DNA of 64,000 nucleotides, from contig NZ_BDIR01000001.1 of the NCBI RefSeq assembly GCF_001895145.1, forward strand, positions 310,001 to 374,000, in the 5' to 3' direction. The notes below the pieces were generated by a model. The model did not search any database and was not told where the DNA came from. It was given only the letters and a program-made list of their open reading frames with translations. The translations under genes were made by a program, and so were the position numbers. How positions within the stretch are numbered: position 1 is the first letter of the stretch; every line of letters begins with the position of its first letter. This DNA comes from Arcobacter sp. LA11 (GTDB lineage Bacteria; Campylobacterota; Campylobacteria; Campylobacterales; Arcobacteraceae). Below are positions 44,794 through 53,200 of this stretch, in pieces.

Positions 44794-45789
44794 ATGATAT
44801 TAAGTATAGAATCATCTTGTGATGATAGTTCAATAGCAATTACAGACATAAAATCAAAAAAATTAATTTATCATAAAAAAATATCTCAAGAACTTCAACA
44901 TAGTGTTTATGGAGGAGTAGTTCCTGAACTTGCAGCAAGACTTCATGTTGAAGCATTACCAAAAATACTTGAAGAGTGTAAAGAATATTTTCCAAAGCTA
45001 AAAGCAATTGCCGTTACAAATGCTCCTGGACTATCTGTAACACTTATGGAAGGGGTAACTATGGCAAAGGCTTTAGCTCTTAGTTTAGATATTCCTTTAA
45101 TAGCTGTTAATCATCTAAAAGGGCATATTTATTCACTTTTTATTGAAAAAGATGAGGTATTTCCTACTACTATCTTATTAGTTTCTGGTGGACATACTCA
45201 AATTATAGAGGCAAATTCATTAAATGATATGAAAATAATTGCTTCAACCTTAGATGATAGTTTTGGTGAGAGTTTTGATAAAGTTTCTAAAATGATGGGA
45301 TTAGGTTATCCTGGTGGTCCAATTGTTCAAGAGAATGGATTAAAAGGTGATGAAGATAGATTTGATTTTCCAGTTCCTTTAAGACAAAGACCAAATATTG
45401 AGTTTTCATATTCAGGGCTTAAAAATGCAGTTAGAATGCAAATAGAAAAGCTTGGTGATAAAGATATAAAAGAACAAGACAAATATGATGTTTGTGCCTC
45501 TTTTGAAAAGACAGCAGTAGCACATATTATGCAAAAAGTAAAAAAGCTTTTTAAACAAAAAATTCCTAAAAACTTTGCGATAGTTGGTGGGGCTAGTGCT
45601 AATATAAGACTTCGTACTGCTATTGAAGAGTTATGTCAAAAAAATAATACGAAACTTTTTTTAAGTCAATTGAAATATTGTTCTGACAATGCAGCAATGA
45701 TTGGAAGAGTTGCCGTTGAGCAGTATAATCAAAAAGATTTTACATTGATAGATGAAATAGATGTACAAACAAGAATCAAGGATTTTTAG
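44794..45789 (+). CDS. tsaD: tRNA N6-threonylcarbamoyladenosine transferase
   Basis: TsaD (formerly Gcp) transfers the threonylcarbamoyl group to A37 of tRNAs that read ANN codons. The 331-aa ASKHA-fold protein shows the [12 protein letters not shown] nucleotide loop, [14 protein letters not shown], the metal-binding His pair in [17 protein letters not shown] and the late CSDNAAMIG Asp. Length is normal. It starts immediately after the hydrolase stop. Confidence 0.97.
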   Translation: MILSIESSCDDSSIAITDIKSKKLIYHKKISQELQHSVYGGVVPELAARLHVEALPKILEECKEYFPKLKAIAVTNAPGLSVTLMEGVTMAKALALSLDIPLIAVNHLKGHIYSLFIEKDEVFPTTILLVSGGHTQIIEANSLNDMKIIASTLDDSFGESFDKVSKMMGLGYPGGPIVQENGLKGDEDRFDFPVPLRQRPNIEFSYSGLKNAVRMQIEKLGDKDIKEQDKYDVCASFEKTAVAHIMQKVKKLFKQKIPKNFAIVGGASANIRLRTAIEELCQKNNTKLFLSQLKYCSDNAAMIGRVAVEQYNQKDFTLIDEIDVQTRIKDF

Positions 45790-45791
45790 AG

Positions 45792-46118
45792 ATGATATTT
45801 GAGATGGGTGCAAAGCTTGATGGAGATGATTTTGATACATCAAAAAATGACAAGAAAAATAAAAAAGTTTCAAATGAAACAAAACCTAAAAACCAACATC
45901 AATTAGTATTTACATACGAAAAAAGAAAAGGTAAACCAGTTACTTTAGTAGGAAGATTTCATTTAAATGATAAAGATAAAAAAGAAGTACTTAAACTTTT
46001 AAAGAAAAAATTAGCTTGTGGTGGTGCAATCAAAGATGAATGGATTGAACTACAAGGTGATGTAAAAGAGAAAATCAAAACAGTTTTAGAAAAAGAAGAT
46101 TGGAAATTTAGAAAATAA
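45792..46118 (+). CDS. SUI1/YciH-family translation factor
   Basis: The 108-aa protein has an SUI1/eIF1-like domain in its C-terminal two thirds, recognised by KGKPVTLVGRF and KKLACGGAIKDEWIELQGD. Bacterial YciH proteins influence start-codon selection, but their role is not settled. A Lys-rich N-terminus precedes the domain. It could also start at the ATG at 45804 (four residues shorter); AAGGA before 45792 favours the longer form. It follows tsaD by 2 bases. Confidence 0.87.
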   Translation: MIFEMGAKLDGDDFDTSKNDKKNKKVSNETKPKNQHQLVFTYEKRKGKPVTLVGRFHLNDKDKKEVLKLLKKKLACGGAIKDEWIELQGDVKEKIKTVLEKEDWKFRK

Positions 46119-46147
46119 ATAAAGAAGAACCATTTTAAAGGAGTAAT

Positions 46148-47533
46148 ATGCAGAAAGTATTTTATGAAGTAGGCTCATTGGATAAGAGATGTTATGAAGA
46201 GTTTGCATTAAATGAAGACTTGCTAATGGAACATGCTTCTTCTTCTTTAAGTAGAGAAATTTATAAAAAATTTGAAAAAAATAAATCAGTATTTATTGTC
46301 TGTGGTACGGGAAATAATGGAGCAGATGGTATTGCATTAGCAAGACTTCTATATAAACGTTTTGATGTAAAACTTTACATTCCCTTTGGAGTTAAATCTT
46401 CTATGGCAGAAATCCAACTAAAAAGAATAAATCTTCTAGGAATAGAAGTTGTAGATGAATTAATTGAATCAGATATTATTGTAGATTGTCTATTTGGAAG
46501 TGGTTTAAATAAAGATTTAGATGATAAGTCCCAATATATATTAAATACATTAAATACCTTTGATAGTTTTAAAATTGCTTGTGATATTCCAAGTGGAGTT
46601 AATAATCTAGGACAAGTTACAACTGTAGCTTTTGAAGCTAATATAACTATTACCATGGGAGCATTAAAAACTTCACTATTTACAGATATTGCAAAAGATT
46701 TTGTAGGTGAAATAAAAGTAGCTAATCTTGGAGTTCAAAGAGAAATTTATGAAGTAGAATCAAATATTTTTCTTTTAGAGAAAGAAGATATGAAACTTCC
46801 TTTTAGAGATAAAAAAGATGCCCACAAAGGAACCTATGGGCATCTAAATGTAGTAGCAGGTTGTAAAAAAGGAGCGGGAGTAATTGCTGCAAAAGCTGCT
46901 TTTGGTTTTGGGGCAGGTTTAGTAAGTGTAATTTGCCATGAAAATATTGATTTACCATATCATATTATGCAAACTCATAAACTAACAACAAATTGTACTG
47001 CAATTGCACTTGGTATGGGTCTTGGAAGATATGAAGAAGACGAAATCCAGAAAATACTTAAAAAAGATGTTCCTATTATAATAGATGCTGATTTATTTTA
47101 TGAAGATGTAATTTTAGAAGCTTTAGATAAAGAAGTAGTCTTAACTCCTCATCCAAAAGAGTTTTGTGAGTTGCTTAAACTTTGTGATATAGATGATATA
47201 TCAGTTGAAACTCTACAAAATAATCGATTTAAATATGTAGAGGTTTTTTGTAAAAGGTATCCAAAAGTAATTTTACTTTTAAAAGGTGCAAATGTTCTAA
47301 TTTCACAAAATGACAAAATATATATAAATAACCTAGGAAGTGCAGTTTTAGCAAAAGGTGGAAGTGGTGACGTTTTAAGTGGCCTTGTAGGTTCTTTACT
47401 AGCTCAAGGATATAAACCTTTAGATGCAACAATAAATGCAAGTTTAGCCCATGTAATTGCTGCTGGAAATTATCGCAAAAATAATTATTCACTTATTCCT
47501 TCTGATTTGGTTGAAGAGGTTAAAAAACTATGA
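46148..47533 (+). CDS. nnr: Bifunctional NAD(P)H-hydrate epimerase / ADP-dependent dehydratase
   Basis: The 461-aa repair enzyme restores hydrated NAD(P)H. The N-terminal YjeF_N epimerase domain (about 1-205) shows CGTGNNGADGIALARLL. The C-terminal ribokinase-like dehydratase domain has HKGTYGHLNVVAG, GMGLGRYEEDE and the catalytic-loop GGSGDVLSGLVGSLLAQG. The two-domain layout is the usual bacterial Nnr. AAAGGAG precedes the ATG. It overlaps cutA by 4 bases. Confidence 0.94.
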   Translation: MQKVFYEVGSLDKRCYEEFALNEDLLMEHASSSLSREIYKKFEKNKSVFIVCGTGNNGADGIALARLLYKRFDVKLYIPFGVKSSMAEIQLKRINLLGIEVVDELIESDIIVDCLFGSGLNKDLDDKSQYILNTLNTFDSFKIACDIPSGVNNLGQVTTVAFEANITITMGALKTSLFTDIAKDFVGEIKVANLGVQREIYEVESNIFLLEKEDMKLPFRDKKDAHKGTYGHLNVVAGCKKGAGVIAAKAAFGFGAGLVSVICHENIDLPYHIMQTHKLTTNCTAIALGMGLGRYEEDEIQKILKKDVPIIIDADLFYEDVILEALDKEVVLTPHPKEFCELLKLCDIDDISVETLQNNRFKYVEVFCKRYPKVILLLKGANVLISQNDKIYINNLGSAVLAKGGSGDVLSGLVGSLLAQGYKPLDATINASLAHVIAAGNYRKNNYSLIPSDLVEEVKKL

Positions 47534-47841
47534 GTATTGTAGTTATCCAAACAACTTGTTCAAATAATGAAGAAGCAAAAAAAATTGCAAAAGTTTTGAT
47601 AGAAAAGAAACTTGCTGCATGTGTTCAAATGAGTGAAATCGACTCTTTTTATATGTGGCAAGATGAATTTTGTAACGATAAAGAAATTTTATTAAATATA
47701 AAAACAAAAAAAGAAAATTTCAAAAAAATTCAAAGCAAAATTAAAGAATTACATAGCTATGATGTGCCAGAAATTATATGTATAAACATAGAAAATGTAA
47801 GTAAAGATTACAAAAAATTTATAGGAGAAAATACAAAATGA
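47530..47841 (+). CDS. cutA: CutA1 divalent-cation tolerance protein
   Basis: The 103-aa trimeric ferredoxin-like fold protein is recognised by [20 protein letters not shown] and the [12 protein letters not shown] segment. CutA1 binds copper and other cations and has been linked to metal tolerance, though its physiological role is unclear. Overlaps at both ends (ATGA with nnr, and with thiG) show a tight operon. Confidence 0.93.
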   Translation: MSIVVIQTTCSNNEEAKKIAKVLIEKKLAACVQMSEIDSFYMWQDEFCNDKEILLNIKTKKENFKKIQSKIKELHSYDVPEIICINIENVSKDYKKFIGENTK

Positions 47842-48617
47842 GTGATATCCTAAAAGTAGGTGAATACGAGTTTAACAGCAGACTTATCGTTGGTTCTGGA
47901 AAATATGCAGATTTTCAAACTACTAAAGATGCAACTATCGTATCAGGAAGTGAATTAATAACTGTAGCAATTAGAAGAGTAAATATTACAAACCCAAATG
48001 AAGAAAATCTTTTGGACTATTTTAAAGATACAAATGTAAAACTTCTTCCAAATAGTGCAGGGTGTTTTACGGCTGAAGAAGCTATTACAACTTTTAGACT
48101 AATGAGAGAAGCAACTGGAATTGATATTATTAAATTAGAGGTAATTGGTGATGCTAAGAAAACTTTATACCCAGATGTAATTGAAACAATTACTGCTTGT
48201 GAAGTTCTTAAAAAAGAAGGTTTCACAATCATGGCATATACAAGTGATGATCCAATTATGGCTAAAAGATTAGAAGATGCAGGTGCAGATGCAATTATGC
48301 CTTTAGCAGCGCCTATTGGCTCTGGGCTTGGTATTCAAAATCCATATAATATAGCCTTTATTAGAGATGCTGTAAATGTGCCTGTTCTTGTAGATGCAGG
48401 ACTTGGTTGTGCAAGTGATGCTGCATATGCTATGGAGTTAGGAGCAGATGGTATTTTAGCTAACACAGCTATTGCACAAGCTCAAAATCCAATGGCAATG
48501 GCAGAAGCATTTAAGTATGCAACTATTGCGGGAAGATTAAGTTATGTTGCAGGAAGAATTCCTAAGAAACCTTATGCAACAGCTAGTTCTCCTATTGATG
48601 GATTAATTCAGTTTTAA
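47838..48617 (+). CDS. thiG: Thiazole synthase
   Basis: ThiG builds the thiazole phosphate ring of thiamine from deoxyxylulose-5-phosphate, ThiS-thiocarboxylate and dehydroglycine. The 259-aa TIM barrel has the Schiff-base Lys in [26 protein letters not shown], and [23 protein letters not shown]. No other thi gene is adjacent, so it acts with partners encoded elsewhere. It ends the long plus-strand unit at a strong terminator. Confidence 0.96.
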   Translation: MSDILKVGEYEFNSRLIVGSGKYADFQTTKDATIVSGSELITVAIRRVNITNPNEENLLDYFKDTNVKLLPNSAGCFTAEEAITTFRLMREATGIDIIKLEVIGDAKKTLYPDVIETITACEVLKKEGFTIMAYTSDDPIMAKRLEDAGADAIMPLAAPIGSGLGIQNPYNIAFIRDAVNVPVLVDAGLGCASDAAYAMELGADGILANTAIAQAQNPMAMAEAFKYATIAGRLSYVAGRIPKKPYATASSPIDGLIQF

Positions 48618-48623
48618 TTGAAG

Positions 48624-48654
48624 GTAGAGAATTTTATAAAAATTCTCTACTTTT
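48624..48654 (+). terminator. Intrinsic terminator after thiG
   Basis: A perfect 12-bp stem (GTAGAGAATTTT 48624-48635 with AAAATTCTCTAC 48639-48650) has a 3-base loop and is followed by TTTTAT. It separates the thiG operon from the tRNA promoter. Confidence 0.88.
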
Positions 48655-48666
48655 ATAGAAAAGCTC

Positions 48667-48695
48667 TTGACATTAGTTTAAAAACATAGTATAAT
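48667..48695 (+). promoter_or_regulatory. Consensus sigma-70 promoter of the tRNA cluster
   Basis: TTGACA (48667-48672) and TATAAT (48690-48695) are both perfect and exactly 17 bases apart. A GC-containing CCGTCC discriminator-like stretch follows. It lies 32 bases before tRNA-Pro. A full -35 box is unusual in Campylobacterota and fits a strong, growth-rate-controlled stable-RNA promoter. Confidence 0.9.
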
Positions 48696-48727
48696 TCCGT
48701 CCACTTTTTGAAAGATTAGTGTTTAGG

Positions 48728-48804
48728 CGGAGTGTAGCGCAGCCTGGTAGCGCACCTGGTTTGGGACCAGGGGGTCGGAGGTTCGAACCCTCTCACTCCG
48801 ACCA
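48728..48804 (+). tRNA. tRNA-Pro (anticodon TGG)
   Basis: A full cloverleaf with acceptor CGGAGTG/CACTCCG, a TGG anticodon in the CTGGT-TTGGGAC-CAG arm, T-loop GGTTCGAACC and encoded CCA end. First tRNA of a six-gene cluster. Confidence 0.97.
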
Positions 48805-48811
48805 TTTAATT

Positions 48812-48889
48812 GGTAGGTATAGCTCAGTTGGTTAGAGCATCTGGTTGTGGTTCAGAGGGCCGTGGGTTCGAATCCCATTACTTACCCCA
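48812..48889 (+). tRNA. tRNA-His (anticodon GTG)
   Basis: The acceptor has eight pairs because the extra 5' G (position -1) pairs with C73, the hallmark of tRNA-His. Anticodon GTG lies in the loop TTGTGGT. T-loop GGTTCGAATCC and encoded CCA are present. Confidence 0.97.
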
Positions 48890-48900
48890 TTTATATATAA

Positions 48901-48977
<77 letters not shown>

Positions 48978-48984
48978 TTTATTT

Positions 48985-49023
48985 AAGATTTAAGTTGAAT
49001 TTATCAACTAAATCTTTTTTTTT
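48985..49023 (+). terminator. Terminator inside the tRNA cluster
   Basis: AAGATTTAAGTTGA pairs with TCAACTAAATCTT with one bulged base, followed by nine T. A second small inverted repeat TGTCTT-TTTT-AAGACA (49022-49037) follows. The first three tRNAs may thus be a separate transcript from Leu, fMet and Gln, or the hairpins are processing signals. Confidence 0.75.
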
Positions 49024-49044
49024 GTCTTTTTTAAGACATATTGT

Positions 49045-49129
49045 GCGGATGTGGTGAAATTGGTATACACGCTAGACTTAGGATCTAGTGCTTTACGGCG
49101 TGAAGGTTCAAGTCCTTTCATCCGCACCA
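49045..49129 (+). tRNA. tRNA-Leu (anticodon TAG)
   Basis: A class II tRNA of 85 bases with a long variable arm, acceptor GCGGATG/CATCCGC, anticodon TAG in CTAGA-CTTAGGA-TCTAG and encoded CCA. Confidence 0.97.
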
Positions 49130-49195
49130 TCTTTTAATTAAAATTATTTTACAATTTATCTCGCGATTCATTATAATTTACTTTTACTCTTATAT

Positions 49196-49272
<77 letters not shown>

Positions 49273-49295
49273 ATCAACAAAAATAATTTTTAATC

Positions 49296-49370
49296 TGGGG
49301 TATCGCCAAGTGGTAAGGCAACGGCTTTTGGTGCCGTCATTCGTAGGTTCGAATCCTACTACCCCATCCA
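49296..49370 (+). tRNA. tRNA-Gln (anticodon TTG)
   Basis: The 75-base cloverleaf has acceptor TGGGGTA/TACCCCA, anticodon TTG in ACGGC-TTTTGGT-GCCGT, T-loop GGTTCGAATCC and encoded CCA. Last tRNA of the cluster. Confidence 0.97.
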
Positions 49371-49403
49371 CAATTAATCTTACTTCTAAATTTCTCTTTT
49401 TTG

Positions 49404-49409
49404 TATAAT
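49404..49409 (+). promoter_or_regulatory. Possible -10 element before the RHS region
   Basis: TATAAT after a T-rich stretch (TTTTTTG) lies about 130 bases before the first coiled-coil gene. Several other TATAAT-like strings (49494-49505) are closer, so the true start cannot be chosen from sequence. Confidence 0.3.
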
Positions 49410-49537
49410 TATAAATCTCTAAATAAGAAAATATTATTGATAAAAATAAATTAATCTTAAAATTTAAATTAAATTTAAGTTTTATGAAAGATTATATAAT
49501 TATAATAAAAATCTAAATTTATTATGAAGGTATAATC

Positions 49538-50194
49538 ATGAAAAAATATATGTATGAGTCTGTAATTAGTTTTTTAGTTATAGGTATTGTAATATCTATT
49601 TATATTTTATATAACAAAAATCAAATAAATAATATTGAAGAACAAAAGTCAACTGTAAGTGATATTTCTAGTATTAAAATAATTAAAGAAATAAATATGA
49701 ACAGTCGTGAAAAAGAAAAAATCAATAAACTTAAAAGCAAAATAGTAGATCAAAAAATCAATGATTTAGAAAGTACCCTTTCCAAAACTGAGCAAATGTT
49801 AAAAAAATATAATAAAAATAACCAGAATATAATAATAAAAAATAATGATATAGAAAAATTAGTTAGTTTAGATTTAATTCAATCAGAAAAGATATTAAAA
49901 AAAGAAGAATTGATTCAAAATAAAAATGAAGATACTAAGAATATAGAGAAAATTGAAAGTCCCATTTTGAATGAGGAATCCAATAAAGCTTCAAATGTAA
50001 TAGTTCAAAAGCCTTTATCTTCAATTTCATTAAGTAATTCTTCTATTGATAAAAAAAATATAGATGTCAATAATTTAGAACAAACAGATAATAAAAGTAG
50101 AAATATTGGTATAGAACAAGAAATTGAAAAATTTAAAATTGAAATTAATGCTGTGAAAAAAGTAATAGACAGTGTTAAAACAAGAATTAATTAA
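49538..50194 (+). CDS. Membrane-anchored coiled-coil protein, RHS module 1
   Basis: The 218-aa protein has an N-terminal membrane helix (about 8-28, SVISFLVIGIVISIYILYN) followed by a highly charged Lys/Glu/Asn-rich chain with heptad-like stretches (about 60-95 and 190-216). I find no known domain. The orientation (short basic N-terminus) suggests the body is on the periplasmic side, although the reverse is possible. It ends 10 bases before the first giant RHS gene. A shorter protein of the same design (55569-55937) stands before the second RHS gene, so it is probably a partner of the RHS protein. Confidence 0.7.
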   Translation: MKKYMYESVISFLVIGIVISIYILYNKNQINNIEEQKSTVSDISSIKIIKEINMNSREKEKINKLKSKIVDQKINDLESTLSKTEQMLKKYNKNNQNIIIKNNDIEKLVSLDLIQSEKILKKEELIQNKNEDTKNIEKIESPILNEESNKASNVIVQKPLSSISLSNSSIDKKNIDVNNLEQTDNKSRNIGIEQEIEKFKIEINAVKKVIDSVKTRIN

Positions 50195-50204
50195 AGGAAA
50201 ACAA

Positions 50205-53200
50205 ATGAAAAGAATATTTTTTAATGGAATTATTAAATTAGTTTTTATGAGTATATTTTTTTGCATGGCATTAAATGCAAGTAAATATGAAATTCATTCT
50301 TTAAAAGAATGTAATAGTAAAAATATACGTCAAGAAATTCTAGGAATAAAGCCTTTATGTATAAATAATGAAGAAATAATAAGAAAAGATTTGTTAGATT
50401 TATATGGTGGAAATAATGTTTTATATAAAACTAGAGATAATAGTTTTACTAGTATTAAGAGTTATTATGAATCAGAATCAAATCCTGAATTATGGGAAAT
50501 AACTGATGATAGTAGTTTAGTAATTACTTATGATAAAAATAATAAGTATAAGATAGTAAAAGTAAAAGATTCAACGACAACTATTAATATTCCTTATATA
50601 AATTCAGAAATTGATTTTTCGTATGAAAAAATCTCCGATAATGTAAGAATTTCTCAAATAATTGTAAATGAAAATATCTATGGAATAGATTATGACCAAA
50701 ATGGAATAGCAAAAATAAATTTATTAAGTAATGCTAAAAATCTTGGAGATTATATTACTTATTCATATGTGTTTAATGATAAAGGTGAAGTATTAAGAGA
50801 GACAATATCAGGTTTTAATATAGAGTCTAGAATTAAAAAATATGAATACTCTATAGAAGGAAATAATAAAGTTATTAAAACCGTTAATCCTTTTGGCGAT
50901 ATTGAAATAAAGAAATTTAATACAAATGGAAGAATAGTATCTTTAACTGATTATAATAAATTGATAACTACATGGGAGTATGATTCTAATGATAGGTTAA
51001 TTAAAGAGAATAAGCCAAATAATACTGTAACATCGTATGAATATAGTACATCTAATTTAGTAGATAATAGTACTTTAAAAGTTATAAAAACTTCAATTGG
51101 CAAACCTACAGTTACTAAATATTATGATTCGAGTAATAGAAAAATAAAAATAGAAAAACAAGGTTTTAATAGAAGAATTATTGTAGAAGATATAGTTTAT
51201 GATTCTGTAGGAAGAATAGATAAATATTCTATCCCTTATTTTAAAGGTGAGGCAGTATATTTTATTGATTTTACATATGATAATGATAATAGAGTTACAT
51301 CAATTGATAAACCTGGATTAAATAACACTAGGTTAGTTACTACATACCAATATTTAAATAATAATATAACAATTAAATATCCTGATGGAAAAGAGGAAGT
51401 AGTAGATTCAAATAAAATAAATTCAAATGAAACAGTTACTTATGATTTGTTAGGAAATATTGTAAAAATCGTTGATGAAAAAGGAAATGTATTAAATTTT
51501 AAATATGATATTTTAGATAGACTTATTGAAAAAGAGATAATACCTAGTAATAATGAAGAAAATAAACAAGTTACCAATTTTGTTTATGATAGAGCTGACA
51601 TGGGAATTGGCAAACTTGCATATATCAAATCAAAAGAATATAAAAAAGAGTATTATTATGATGAATTATCAAGAGTAAAAACTAATAAGACTTTTATAGG
51701 AAATAAATCGTTTATAACACAATATACTTATATATTGGATGATAAAATTGAAACAGTAATAAAACCAGATGGATTTAAAATAATCAATGAATATAATGAT
51801 TCTGGATTTTTAACAGCAGTAAAATCTCCTAAATTAATAACCGTTGAACTCGACTTTGAGAATTTAAAAGAACTGATTATGTCAAATTTAAATGACGAAT
51901 ATGAAATAAATAGTAAGTATTATGATTTAAAAGCTCAGATTGAATACTATAGTTTAAAAAAACCTATATATGAAAATTTAGCAATACAATATTCATCAAT
52001 AAATGTAGAAATTGCAACCCAATTAAATGAAGTAGTTTTACTTTTAAGTGAAACAATCACTTTATTACAAAACAATCTAGTGACGTATAAAAGCATTGCA
52101 GATAATTTAAGAAATATAAGAACTAATCACCTACTTCCAAAGCTATCAGAGCAAAACAATGAAGATAACTTTAAATGGTTATCTGAAATATTTGAAGGTG
52201 AAAGTAATAATTATGTTGCTTTATCTACAAAATATATAGATAAAGCAAGTAGTTTACTTGAAGGTGTTATTTCTGATCCAGATATTTTAAATAGTTCATT
52301 GAATATTGATAGTGATTTAATTACATATTATACTAATCAATCAAAAGAAGTAAATATTATTGCAGATGATTTCTCTACATTAGCGTTAACTTATTCTCAA
52401 AGATATGAAGAATTAAAATTAGGAGAAGGTATCTTCTCAAATAGTACTTACTTAGGGATGTTTGATAATACTGATTATAAATATTTTTATAAAATAATTG
52501 ACATGGATTCATTAGGGCGAATTACAAATGAAGTTTTTGGTAATGGACTAGTTTCAAAAAAAGAGTATGATGCTTCAAGTGGAAACTTAATAAGAATAAC
52601 TACTGGGTTTAATGGTAATAGTGATATAAAAGATATAAGATATACATATGACGTATATAATAATCTAATTACTCAATATGATGTAAAAAATAATTTAACA
52701 AAAAACTATGTTTATGATTTATCTAATAAATTAATAAGTGCATCAAGTATCGGAGAAGGTTTCTACTCTAATATTGCATATATTTATATAGACCCAACTA
52801 CAAGTAGTTATCAATATGATGAAAATACAAATACCTTTACTAATTCCCATGAGAATATAACTTTAGATTTAGATAATCCTAATTTGATTTCAAAGAATTT
52901 AAATGAAAGTGTTATTTTATATTCAAATGATAGTAAAACTTATAAAAAAACTATCACTGAAAATAATCTCAACAATATTATCTATAAAGTTGAAACAGGG
53001 TTCAAATATGAGTTATTAAATGATGGAACAAAATATAAAAATTTGATTTATGCAAATGATAAATTAATAGCTATTCATATAGAAGAAGATATGGATGATT
53101 ATATTATTCCAAATAATTATTATTTACATCAAGATTTATTTGGTTCTGTTGATATTATTACAAATGAGCTAGCCGTAGTTGAAGATAAGCTTAACTATAG

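Noticed and set aside
50172-50204. Longer start (GTG) for RHS protein 1
   Set aside because: It lies inside the preceding gene, has no ribosome site and would place 11 polar residues before the signal peptide; the ATG at 50205 has AAAGGA.
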